DNA from: Bog-756 sp963704585
Lineage (GTDB): Bacteria > Actinomycetota > Acidimicrobiia > Acidimicrobiales > RAAP-2
Direction of reading: 5' to 3'
DNA length: 64,000 nucleotides
NCBI GenBank assembly: GCA_963704585.1
Contig: OY969919.1
Location: 2,976,001 to 3,040,000, forward strand
The notes beneath the pieces were generated by a model. The model saw nothing but the letters and a program-made list of their open reading frames with translations. It did no database searches and had not been told where the DNA came from. Positions within the stretch are counted from its first letter, which is position 1, and every line of letters begins with the position of its first letter. Position numbers and translations under genes: made by a program. Below, in pieces: positions 54,457 to 62,897 of the stretch.

Positions 54457-56424
54457 GTGTGCGGCATCGCCGGGCTCTACGACCCGCAGCGGGCGACCAG
54501 CACCGACCGTCTGGGCCGGCTGGCCTCGGAGATGGCCTCGGCACTCGAGCACCGCGGGCCGGACGACGCCGGGGAGTGGGTCGATCCCGACGGGCGGGTC
54601 GCCTTCGGGCACCGCAGGCTCTCGATCGTCGACCTGAGCCCCGCCGGCCACCAGCCGATGGTCTCGGCGGACGGGCGCTGGGTGCTCTCCGACAACGGGG
54701 AGATCTACAACCATCTGGCGCTGCGGCGGCGCCTGTCCAGCGAGGGCATGACGTTCCGCGGCACGTCGGACACCGAGGTCCTGCTCGCGGCCGTGCAGCG
54801 GTGGGGGGTCGAGGCGGCCCTCCGGGCGAGCGAGGGCATGTTCGCCGTTGCGCTCTGGGACCGGCGTGACCACGAGCTCCACCTGGTGCGGGACCGGTTC
54901 GGCGAGAAGCCCCTCTACTACGGCTGGGTCGACGGTCGGCTCGCGTTCGCGTCGGAGCTCAAGTCGTTCGCCCGCCTGCCCGGCTTTGCGCCCGAGCTCG
55001 ACCGAGATGCGATCGCGCTGTTCCTCCGCCACAACTGCATTCCCGGCACGAACACGGTCTACTGCGGGATCCGCAAGCTCCACCCGGGGGAGTGGGCCAC
55101 GTTCGGTCGCGAGGTGCGGCCGGGGGACGCGCCGGCCACGCGGCCGTTCTGGACGGCACGCGAAGCGGTCGCCGACGCGCGCCGCCGCCCGATCGCGGGC
55201 GACCCTGCCGAGCTCACCGACCGGCTCGAGTCGGTGCTGTCGGCGGCCGTGGGAGCCAGGATGGTCGCGGACGTCCCCGTCGGCGCCTTCCTTTCGGGCG
55301 GCGTCGACTCGAGCCTCGTGGTCGCGCTCATGCAGCAGCACGCCGCGCACCCGGTCCGGACCTTCACGGTCGGGTTCGCGGACCGCGCGTTCGACGAGTC
55401 CGCGGACGCCGCGCGGGTCGCCGCGCACCTCGGCACCGACCACACCGAGCTCCGTGTCAGTGACGCGGACGCGGTGGAGGTGATCCCCGAGCTGGCGGAC
55501 GTCTGGGACGAGCCCTTCGCGGACATCTCGCAGATCCCCGTGCTCCTGGTGAGCCGGCTGGCGCGCACCGAGGTCACGGTCGCGCTCTCGGGCGACGCCG
55601 GGGACGAGCTCTTCGCCGGCTACAACCGGCACGCCTGGCTCGCACGCCTCTGGCGCGACGCGGCGCGGGTGCCACCCTCGCTCCGCAGGCTGGCGGGTGC
55701 CGGGCTGACCCGGTTGCCACCCGGACTCGTCGACGGCGCGGCCCGGATCACCGATCTCCTCCCCGTGCGCTACCGCGTCCGCACCCCGTCGACCAAGGTC
55801 GCGAAGGTCGGCAAGGTGCTCGCGTCGTCGGGGCCCGAGGACGCCTACCTCGCCCTCGTCTCGCACTGGGATCGTCCGGAGACGCTCGTGCTCGGATCGG
55901 ACGGCGGGAGCTCGGTGGCCGCCGATCCCGACCGCTGGCCGGAGCTGCCCGGCATCACCGAGCAGATGCTCTGGCTCGACCTGGTCGGCTACCTGCCGGA
56001 CGACATCCTCACCAAGGTCGACCGCGCCGCGATGGCGACTTCCCTCGAGACGAGGATCCCCTTCCTCGACCGCGAGGTCTTCGATCTCGCCTGGCGACTG
56101 CCGATGGACGTGAAGCTCCGCCAGGGCACCACCAAGTGGATCCTGCGCCAGGCCCTCTACCGTCACGTTCCGCCCTCGCTCGTGGACCGGCCGAAGATGG
56201 GCTTCGGAGTGCCGATCGGCTCGTGGTTGCGCGGCCCCCTCCGCGAATGGGCCGAGGGCCTCCTTGCCGAGCGGCGGCTCGCCGCCCAGCACCTCCTCGA
56301 CCCGCGACCGGTCCGTCGCGCGTGGGAGCTCCACCTGTCGGGCCGGCGCGACTACGGGTACGAGCTCTGGGACGTGCTCGCGCTCGAGTCGTGGCTCGAT
56401 CGGTGGATGCCCTCGATCGGGTGA
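54457..56424 (+). CDS. asnB: Asparagine synthase-like glutamine amidotransferase
   Basis: Protein of 655 residues. The N-terminal class II glutaminase has Cys2 (CGIAGLYDPQ), HRGPDDAGEW, FGHRRLSIVDLSPAGHQPM and SDNGEIYN. The C-terminal synthetase domain has the PP-loop FLSGGVDSSLVVALM and LSGDAGDELFAGYNRHAW. It is complete, so it can amidate a carboxylate using glutamine and ATP. In polysaccharide loci AsnB-like proteins often amidate uronic acids, which fits the UDP-sugar dehydrogenase in this window. Free asparagine synthesis is the alternative, although GatCAB may already supply Asn-tRNA. GTG start, 3 bases after the GT2 stop. Confidence 0.9.
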   Translation: MCGIAGLYDPQRATSTDRLGRLASEMASALEHRGPDDAGEWVDPDGRVAFGHRRLSIVDLSPAGHQPMVSADGRWVLSDNGEIYNHLALRRRLSSEGMTFRGTSDTEVLLAAVQRWGVEAALRASEGMFAVALWDRRDHELHLVRDRFGEKPLYYGWVDGRLAFASELKSFARLPGFAPELDRDAIALFLRHNCIPGTNTVYCGIRKLHPGEWATFGREVRPGDAPATRPFWTAREAVADARRRPIAGDPAELTDRLESVLSAAVGARMVADVPVGAFLSGGVDSSLVVALMQQHAAHPVRTFTVGFADRAFDESADAARVAAHLGTDHTELRVSDADAVEVIPELADVWDEPFADISQIPVLLVSRLARTEVTVALSGDAGDELFAGYNRHAWLARLWRDAARVPPSLRRLAGAGLTRLPPGLVDGAARITDLLPVRYRVRTPSTKVAKVGKVLASSGPEDAYLALVSHWDRPETLVLGSDGGSSVAADPDRWPELPGITEQMLWLDLVGYLPDDILTKVDRAAMATSLETRIPFLDREVFDLAWRLPMDVKLRQGTTKWILRQALYRHVPPSLVDRPKMGFGVPIGSWLRGPLREWAEGLLAERRLAAQHLLDPRPVRRAWELHLSGRRDYGYELWDVLALESWLDRWMPSIG

Positions 56425-56522
56425 TGACCTCCAGTTGCGCGACGGTGGGCACCACCGCGCACCGATGGTCGGTTCGGTCTCCAGTGGTTGTCCCCTCGTG
56501 ACCCGTGTGGCAGCCTGAAGTG

Positions 56523-57383
56523 ATGAGCCCACCTCGCGCGGCCGGGCGGGTTCTTCGGCGACTCCCACCGACCGTCCGGTCGGCGGTGCTCAACCACTTC
56601 GGACGGTTCGAGCCGTGGGAGGACGGGTTCGACTTCACCCCCCCGGCGCTGCACGAGGGCGAGTCGGCGGGTCCGCCCGACTTCGTGGGCGTCGGCGTGC
56701 AGAAGGCGGGGACCAGTTGGTGGTTCTCCCTCATCCTCGAGCATCCGGAGGTGACCCATCGCGTCGACATCCACAAGGAGCGCCACTTCCTCTCGCGATT
56801 TCTCGACGCACCGTTCGGCGACGAGGAGATTCGCCGGTACCACGGCTGGTTCCCGCGTCAGGCGGGGAAGCGGACCGGGGAGTGGACACCCGACTACCTC
56901 GCGCAGCCCTGGGTGCCGCCTCTGCTCGCCGCGGCCGCTCCCGACGCCAAGGTGCTGGTCCTCGTGCGCGACCCGATCGAGCGGTTCCGCTCGGGGCTGA
57001 CCTTCCGACTTCGTGCGGGTGGCGCACCCGACACGGCGGCCACGGTGGCGGAGGCCGTTCGGCAGGGCTTCTACGCGGACGCCCTCGAACGGATGTTCCG
57101 GAGCATCGACCGCGACCGCGTGCTCGTCCTGCAGTACGAGCGTTGCTGTCGCGATCCGGCCGGTCAGCTCGCGGAGACCTATCGTTTCCTCGAGCTCGCA
57201 GCGTTCGAACCACCCGATCTCCGACGCGAGGTCAACGTGAGCGAGGGAGAGAAGGTCGACCTCGCGGAGGACGCACTCCGACATCTGGCCGAGCTCTATC
57301 GGGCGGACGTGGAGGCACTGCCGTCCCTCGCGCCGGGCATCGATATCGACCTGTGGCCGAACTTCGCCCGTTCAGTCCGGTGA
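56523..57383 (+). CDS. Sulfotransferase (PAPS-dependent)
   Basis: Protein of 286 residues. The 5'-phosphosulfate loop GVGVQKAGTSWWFSLILEHP (about 52-71) has the catalytic Lys and Thr/Ser. HKERHFLSRF follows, and the 3'-phosphate motif is LVLVRDPIERFRSGL with Arg and Ser. These are the complete cofactor-binding features of P-loop sulfotransferases. It would sulfate a sugar or lipid. CAGCCT ends 6 bases before the ATG at 56523. The stop overlaps the start of a degenerate relative at 57380 (GTGA). Confidence 0.86.
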   Translation: MSPPRAAGRVLRRLPPTVRSAVLNHFGRFEPWEDGFDFTPPALHEGESAGPPDFVGVGVQKAGTSWWFSLILEHPEVTHRVDIHKERHFLSRFLDAPFGDEEIRRYHGWFPRQAGKRTGEWTPDYLAQPWVPPLLAAAAPDAKVLVLVRDPIERFRSGLTFRLRAGGAPDTAATVAEAVRQGFYADALERMFRSIDRDRVLVLQYERCCRDPAGQLAETYRFLELAAFEPPDLRREVNVSEGEKVDLAEDALRHLAELYRADVEALPSLAPGIDIDLWPNFARSVR

Positions 57384-58249
57384 GCCTGCGCTCACTGTGC
57401 GCCGCGGCCCTGCGCCACCTGCCTCCGGCGGTGGAGCGGCGGGTACCGCACGCCGTCCGGGCCGACCTGCGCCGTCGGGTCGGTCTCTACGCCCCCGGGG
57501 ACATCGGGTACGCGCCCGTCCCGCCACCACCGAGGCCCGGCTCGGTCGCGGCGGCACCCGATGTCGTGGTGCTCGCAGGATCGGAAGCCGTCGGCAGATG
57601 GTGGTTCGAATCGATCGCGGACCACCCGAGGGTCGACGCACCGCCGTCGACGGACGACACCGCGCGCTACTTCTCGAGCTTCTGCACGCGCCGATTCGGG
57701 ATCCCCGAGGCCGAGCGGTTCCGCGCCTTCTTCGCGAGGCCGGAGGGCGCGATCGCGGCGTACTGGTGTCCGGACGGTCTCGCCTACCCGTGGGTGACCG
57801 TTCGCCTCTCCGAAGCCGCGCCAGAGGCACGGGTCGTCGTCGTGCTCAGTGATCCGGGGGCGTCGGTCCTCGACGCGTTGGCTCGCACGTCAGTCGAGCG
57901 CGCGTCGCACGTCGACTCCTACCTCTCCGACGCGGCCGAACGAGGGCGCTACGCGGGTCAGCTCCGGCGCCTCTCCGAGTGGTTCGACGGCGAACGGATC
58001 CTGATCCTCCAGGCCGAGGGTTGCACCACCGACGCGGCCACCGAGCTCGCGCGCGTCGACGGCTTCCTCGGGCTCGATGCGCTCATGCGCACTGCCCCGC
58101 CGCGGACGCCGCCGATACTGCCGCAGGTGGACCGCCTCGGCGCCGCCACCGCCGCCCGGTTGCGCGACCTCTACGCGGACGACCTCTCCGAACTGTGCGG
58201 TCTCGTCCCGGACCTCGACATGTCGCTCTGGTCGACGGCCGCACCCTGA
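57380..58249 (+). CDS. Degenerate sulfotransferase-like protein, probable tandem paralogue
   Basis: Protein of 289 residues aligning by eye with its upstream neighbour. VVVLAGSEAVGRWWFESIAD replaces the QKAGTSWW loop, VVVVLSDPGASVLDAL replaces the RDPIERFRS motif, and ERILILQAEGCTTDAATELA keeps the following strand. The catalytic Lys of the first loop and the Arg/Ser of the 3'-phosphate motif are both gone, so PAPS use is unlikely. The frame is intact with normal composition, so it is probably translated, perhaps as a partner or pseudoenzyme. GTG start overlaps the upstream stop by 4 bases. Confidence 0.7.
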   Translation: MSLRSLCAAALRHLPPAVERRVPHAVRADLRRRVGLYAPGDIGYAPVPPPPRPGSVAAAPDVVVLAGSEAVGRWWFESIADHPRVDAPPSTDDTARYFSSFCTRRFGIPEAERFRAFFARPEGAIAAYWCPDGLAYPWVTVRLSEAAPEARVVVVLSDPGASVLDALARTSVERASHVDSYLSDAAERGRYAGQLRRLSEWFDGERILILQAEGCTTDAATELARVDGFLGLDALMRTAPPRTPPILPQVDRLGAATAARLRDLYADDLSELCGLVPDLDMSLWSTAAP

Positions 58250-58339
58250 TCCCCGTCCGGTCCCGGCCGCGGGCGGCGATAGAGTGCCCGGATCGAAGGC
58301 TGACGTTGGGAGCGGGTGCGTGCTCGGAAAGGATCGGCG

Positions 58340-59224
58340 ATGAGCTCCTCGGCCCACCCGCTCGCCGACGAGGCGCCCTCGGTCGCCGCGGTCGTCCTCA
58401 CCCACAATGCACCCGAGTCGCTGCGCCGCTGCCTCGAGTCGATCGCCGCCCAGGCACTCCAGCCCGACGGGGTCATCATCGTCGACAATGCCAGCGATCC
58501 TCCCGTCGATCGGAGCACCCTTCCGACGATGCAGGCCGAGGTGGAGCTCGTCCGCTCGGAGGTCAACGGCGGCCCCGCGGGCGGCTACGCGCTCGCACTC
58601 GGGAAGTTCCTCGAGAGCCGGTTCGCTCGGGCATGGGTCCTCGACGACGACATGCGTCCTGACCCGCACTGCCTCGACCGCCTCTGGGTGGTCGCAGGAA
58701 AGGCTCCGCACACCGCGTACGTCTTCCCGATCTCGTACCAGTCCGACGGCTCGTTCGGCGCGTGGCCGTCGTGGTGCGGGTTCCTCGTCGCCCGCGAGAT
58801 CATCGAGCAGGTCGGCATGCCGATCGAAGAGCTCTTCTGGTGGGCCGAGGACACCGAGTACCTCCAGTGGAGGATCCCCGAGGCCGGATACCCGATCCGT
58901 GTGGTCGGCGATGCCGTCGTCCACCACGACTCGATCCGCCACGGCGACGAGGTGCCCGTGTGGAAGTACTACTACGAGGCCCGCAACATGCTCTACGTCC
59001 ACCTGTACGTGAAACGACGGGTCGGGCGGTACCCGCGCAACGTCTCGAAGCTCATCGGGCGGGCGATCTTGCGGGAGCCACGGGGTCGGATCGTGCGCCT
59101 CCGGGCCATCGCCGAGGGGTTGCGCGACGGCGCGTTCGGCCGGCTCGGCAAGCGCTTCCCGACCGAGCCGATGCGCGAGCGCTCGCTGCAGTCGATGACC
59201 TCTCCGGCGGGGTCCGACCGCTGA
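58340..59224 (+). CDS. GT2-family glycosyltransferase (rhamnosyltransferase-like)
   Basis: Protein of 294 residues, paralogue of the gene at 53482. VAAVVLTHNAPESLRRCLES starts the fold, GVIIVDNASDPP and EVNGGPAGGYALALGKF follow. WVLDDDMRPDPHCLDRLW carries the metal-binding Asp residues, and FWWAEDTEYLQWRIPEAGYP the acceptor-side motif. AAGGA lies 7-8 bases before the ATG at 58340, so this gene is translated with a conventional Shine-Dalgarno. TAGAGT at about 58270 may be its -10. The sugar is unknown. Confidence 0.86.
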   Translation: MSSSAHPLADEAPSVAAVVLTHNAPESLRRCLESIAAQALQPDGVIIVDNASDPPVDRSTLPTMQAEVELVRSEVNGGPAGGYALALGKFLESRFARAWVLDDDMRPDPHCLDRLWVVAGKAPHTAYVFPISYQSDGSFGAWPSWCGFLVAREIIEQVGMPIEELFWWAEDTEYLQWRIPEAGYPIRVVGDAVVHHDSIRHGDEVPVWKYYYEARNMLYVHLYVKRRVGRYPRNVSKLIGRAILREPRGRIVRLRAIAEGLRDGAFGRLGKRFPTEPMRERSLQSMTSPAGSDR

Positions 59225-59288
59225 GCACCCGCTGGTCGTCGGGGCGGGCCCCGGTCGCATGCACCAGGCCAGCCGCGCGGCTCGATCC

Positions 59289-60521
59289 ATGAAGATCCTC
59301 TTCGTCGCCGACAACTTCCCCTGGCCCGCGAACGGTGGCGGCCTCATGAGGATCTCCAACGCGCTGCGGTCACTCGGCGGACTCGGTGAGGTCGAGCTGT
59401 TCGCCCTGTGCGACCACCGGCGGACCGAGCGCGACGTTCCCGTCCGCGTCACCCTCTCCCGCTGCACGACGACGCCGTACCCCGAAGCCGCGCCGGCGCT
59501 CCGCTGGCGCGCCCGTTGGTGGCTCCGGTCCGGGTCGCCGATGGAGGTCGTCCGGCGCCAGCGAGACGCCAGACCAAGGGCGGCGCTCGCCGGGTGGGTG
59601 GACCCGCCCTACGATCTCGTCTGGTTCGCCACGCTCTCGACGTACGTCTGGCTCGGGCGGCCGCGACTCGGACCGACGGTGGTCGATCTCGACGATCTCG
59701 AGGACGTGAAGGAGCTGCGGCGCGCTGCGCTGGCACCGGCCGCGCCCGGCGGATCCGGAGCGCTCCGGTGGGCACGGTCGGCGGTCGCCGCCGCGCAGGG
59801 CCGGCGCAACGCGCGGGACTGGACCGCTGTGCAGCGCTCGGTCGCCGGGGCCGTCGACCGGGTGGTGCTCTCGACCGAGGTCGACCACATCCGTTGCGGC
59901 TTCCCCAACGCCGTGGTCGTTCCGAACGCGTTCGAGCGACCCGAGCGGCCGGCGGGTCGGCTCCACGACGGCGAGCCGACGACGCTCCTGCTGCAGGGCT
60001 CGCTCAACTATGCGCCGAACATGGACGCGGCCGAGTGGTTGGTGGAGCAGGTCGCCCCCAGCATCCGGGCACTGGTCCCCGATGTCCGGATCCGACTCGT
60101 CGGGCGCCCGACCCCCGGGGTCGAGCGCCTCGGTCGGCGTCCCGGCGTCGCCGTGGTCGGTCGGGTGCCCGACATGGTGCCCGAGCTCGCGGGGGCGGAT
60201 GTCTGCGTGGTGCCGATCCGGTACGGCAGCGGCTCGCGCATCAAGATCCTCGAAGCGTTCGCGCACCGTGTGCCCGTGGTCTCGACGACGATCGGGGCCG
60301 AAGGGCTCGACGTCGAGGACGGCGTCCACCTCCTGCTCGCCGACGACCCCGCATCGTTCGCACGTGCCTGTCAGCGCGTGCTCGTCGAGCGCGATCTCCG
60401 GGCGCGGCTCGTCGACGCCGCCGAGGAGCGATTCCTCGAGCGGTACGAGTGGCGCGTCGCGGACGAAGCGATCCGTTCAGTGGTCGACGGGTTGGCCGAC
60501 CGCTCGCGTCAAGCGGACTGA
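59289..60521 (+). CDS. GT4-family glycosyltransferase
   Basis: Protein of 410 residues, paralogue of the gene at 46578. Start: KILFVADNFPWPANGGGLMR. TVVDLDDLEDVKELRRAAL, LLLQGSLNYAPNMDAAEWLV, VPIRYGSGSRIKILEAFAHR and PVVSTTIGAEGLDVEDGVHL match its partner step by step. The C-terminus ends normally, which makes it the reference for where the 46578 gene should stop. The ATG at 59289 is chosen because the conserved strand starts there; MHQASRAARS upstream is unconserved. Convergent with the next sulfotransferase gene. Confidence 0.86.
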   Translation: MKILFVADNFPWPANGGGLMRISNALRSLGGLGEVELFALCDHRRTERDVPVRVTLSRCTTTPYPEAAPALRWRARWWLRSGSPMEVVRRQRDARPRAALAGWVDPPYDLVWFATLSTYVWLGRPRLGPTVVDLDDLEDVKELRRAALAPAAPGGSGALRWARSAVAAAQGRRNARDWTAVQRSVAGAVDRVVLSTEVDHIRCGFPNAVVVPNAFERPERPAGRLHDGEPTTLLLQGSLNYAPNMDAAEWLVEQVAPSIRALVPDVRIRLVGRPTPGVERLGRRPGVAVVGRVPDMVPELAGADVCVVPIRYGSGSRIKILEAFAHRVPVVSTTIGAEGLDVEDGVHLLLADDPASFARACQRVLVERDLRARLVDAAEERFLERYEWRVADEAIRSVVDGLADRSRQAD

Positions 60522-60533
60522 TCCGCTCGCGGC

Positions 60534-61526
60534 CTAGGGGCCGGTGCGTGCGAAGTCCGCCCCTGACCAGGTGGTGATCGGAAACTCGTCGAGCACCCGG
60601 CGCAAGGTGGCGAGCTCCGCATCGTCGAGGCGGGACTGCCAGGACCCGGGAAGGTCGATCGCGACCCGTTGCGTCGTGAACCCGACGCCGGGCACGTCGT
60701 TGCGCTGCAGGTAGCGCTCCGCCTCTTCGCCCCACTCGAGGCCGAGGGCACCGGCGAGGGAGCGGAAGGTGTCGAGCGGATCGAGACAGAGCTCCTCGTG
60801 GGTGCGCACCTGCCACTCGGGATGTCGCCCGACGGCATCCTCGAGCGCTGCCGTGAGCAGCGCGATCCGCCAGCTCATGCGCTCGATCGGATCGGGCCCC
60901 GGTGCCCGCACTCCCCACGGCTCGAGGTACCGCGCCCGGACGTCCGCGCGCGTCTCGAGCGCGGACTGGCGTGCGTCCTTGATCTGCACCTCCTTCCAGC
61001 TGGCGAGGACGCTCGCCGGATGGCGGAGCAGCACCAGCACCGCGACGTCGAACTCGTGCACGAGCCACTCGAGCGCGAACTCGAGGTGGATCGATTTCGC
61101 GATCACCTGCAGCCCGGGTTCGCGTCGATCCGGCTGCGGGCGAGGATCGCGGGCGAGGGTGGCAGCCAGGAGGGTCACCAGGTCGAACCTGCCGTCGTGG
61201 GACCGGTCGTCCCGACCGCGCACGAGCAGCTTGCGGGCCCAGGTCGCCCGCCGGCTCTCGTGGGCGCCGTCGAGTATCCACGCCCAGAGGCGCAAGAAGG
61301 CCGGTGCGGGCTCACCGGGGGCGAGCAGTGGAAAGCGCCCCAGCCCGTGCTTCGCGTGGATCGCCGCGGGGAAGAAGTCCTCGTTGTCGCCCTCGGGGAC
61401 CCGGCTCGTGCGGGCGCACGATCCGAGCGCTCGCATGGTCCAGGTGGTTCCCGAGCGCGGCACGCCGGCGACCACGACCGGCCGTCGTGCGGCGCCGGCG
61501 TCCTTCGCAGCTTCGACGTTGCTCAC
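60534..61526 (-). CDS. Sulfotransferase (PAPS-dependent)
   Basis: Protein of 330 residues. The 5'-phosphosulfate loop is PVVVAGVPRSGTTWTMRALG (residues 15-34), with Arg in place of the more usual Lys but an otherwise standard PRSGTTW. The 3'-phosphate region is AVLVLLRHPASVLASWKEVQ. Later WQVRTHEELCLDP matches the family. GGAGCG precedes the GTG at 61526; earlier in-frame starts give only unconserved sequence. Divergent from the GT2 gene at 61634; a TATGCT hexamer at about 61568 may be its -10. Confidence 0.84.
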   Translation of the reverse strand: MSNVEAAKDAGAARRPVVVAGVPRSGTTWTMRALGSCARTSRVPEGDNEDFFPAAIHAKHGLGRFPLLAPGEPAPAFLRLWAWILDGAHESRRATWARKLLVRGRDDRSHDGRFDLVTLLAATLARDPRPQPDRREPGLQVIAKSIHLEFALEWLVHEFDVAVLVLLRHPASVLASWKEVQIKDARQSALETRADVRARYLEPWGVRAPGPDPIERMSWRIALLTAALEDAVGRHPEWQVRTHEELCLDPLDTFRSLAGALGLEWGEEAERYLQRNDVPGVGFTTQRVAIDLPGSWQSRLDDAELATLRRVLDEFPITTWSGADFARTGP

Positions 61527-61633
61527 CGTGCGACGCTCCGAGTTCCGGCCACCACCGGTCGGGAGCATACCCGTCGTGCCGGCCGACAAGGGTAGGGTGG
61601 ATCGACCGCGAAGGCCGGTCGGGAGTCGGGTCG

Positions 61634-62836
61634 GTGGGGGAGCGCGCATCTGGAGGTCGAACGGCACGAGGCGCGGCGCGCCTGCCTCCCTTCGTCGAAC
61701 GTGGACGGAGGGTCGTCGACGCGCCGGACGTGACGGTCATCGTGCTCGTCCTCGACGACGTGGAGCTCCTGGGCACATGTCTCGATTCGGTCCGCTCGTC
61801 GACGACCCGTCCGGTCGAAGTCGTCGTGGTGGCCAACGGCACGCCGGAGGAGCGCCTCGACCGGCTGGCACGCGACGACGTCGTGCTCGTGCGCAGCCGG
61901 GCGAACCTCGGGTTCGCCGGGGGCAACAATCTCGCCGCCCACTGGGCGTGCGGCGAGTACCTCGTGCTGGTCAACGACGACAGCCGGCTGGGTGCCGGCT
62001 GCATCGACCGCCTCGTCGAGGCGGCGCAGGCCGACCGCACGATCGGTGCGGTCGGCGCGCGGATCACCGGTGCCGACGGCCTGCTGCAGGAAGCCGGGGG
62101 CGTCGTCTGGCGGGACGGGACGACCAGCCACGTGGGACGCGGTAGGCCAGGGACGTCGAATGCGTTCGACAAGGGTCGCGACGTCGACTACTGCTCGGCC
62201 AATGGGATGCTCGTCCGGCGCAGCGCCTGGGACGAGATCGGTGGGCTCTCCGAGGTCTACCACCCCGCGTACTACGAGGACGTCGACTTCTGCATGATGC
62301 TCCGCGCGCACGGGTACCGCGTCGTCTACGAGCCGGGTGCCCGGCTCGAGCACGCCGAGACGTCCAGCACGTCGCCCGCGTTCCGGGCGTTCCTCATGGA
62401 GCGCAACCGCCAGGTGTTCGTCTCCCGCTGGGATGAGGTCCTCGCGGGGTTCGAACCGGTCCCCGACGTCGTCGGGGCCTCGGCGGACCAGCGCGCCGCG
62501 CTCCGGGCAGCAGCGATGGTGCGCGCCGTGGAACGCTCGGCAGCGCGTCGTCAGGAGGGAGGCGGTCCCCACCCGGCCGTCGAGCCGATCGCGATCTCGA
62601 CCGATCCAGACGAGGCCGTGGCCGAGCAGCGCGAGCGGGAGCTGCACCACGCGATCGACGAGATCCGGGTCCAACGTGAGTACCGCCGGCTCCTCGAGGC
62701 GCGGCTTGCGGCTGCGACCGAGGAGCTCCAGCGGCGGACCCGGGTGCGGCGGGCGGTACGCGGGGCGGCCGGACGGCTGAGGCGGGCCCTGGGGATGCAG
62801 CCGGCAACGACGGCGGATCGAGCACCCTGGTCGTGA
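61634..62836 (+). CDS. GT2-family glycosyltransferase with basic coiled C-terminus
   Basis: Protein of 400 residues. DVTVIVLVLDDVELLGTCLD begins the fold. RANLGFAGGNNLAAHWACGE is the donor loop, YLVLVNDDSRLGAGCIDRLV has the Asp pair, and SEVYHPAYYEDVDFCMMLRA the acceptor-side motif. From about residue 310 a charged, probably helical tail rich in Arg and Glu follows, ending near ALGMQP. GTG 61634 is chosen for its GGGAG upstream; GTG 61730, at the first strand, is the alternative. TAGGGT on the plus strand at about 61592 may be its -10. Confidence 0.83.
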   Translation: MGERASGGRTARGAARLPPFVERGRRVVDAPDVTVIVLVLDDVELLGTCLDSVRSSTTRPVEVVVVANGTPEERLDRLARDDVVLVRSRANLGFAGGNNLAAHWACGEYLVLVNDDSRLGAGCIDRLVEAAQADRTIGAVGARITGADGLLQEAGGVVWRDGTTSHVGRGRPGTSNAFDKGRDVDYCSANGMLVRRSAWDEIGGLSEVYHPAYYEDVDFCMMLRAHGYRVVYEPGARLEHAETSSTSPAFRAFLMERNRQVFVSRWDEVLAGFEPVPDVVGASADQRAALRAAAMVRAVERSAARRQEGGGPHPAVEPIAISTDPDEAVAEQRERELHHAIDEIRVQREYRRLLEARLAAATEELQRRTRVRRAVRGAAGRLRRALGMQPATTADRAPWS

Positions 62837-62897
62837 TGCCCCGCACCTGATGACTGAGCCGCTGCGCCGCATGATTCACGGCGCGGAAGCGCAGAGG

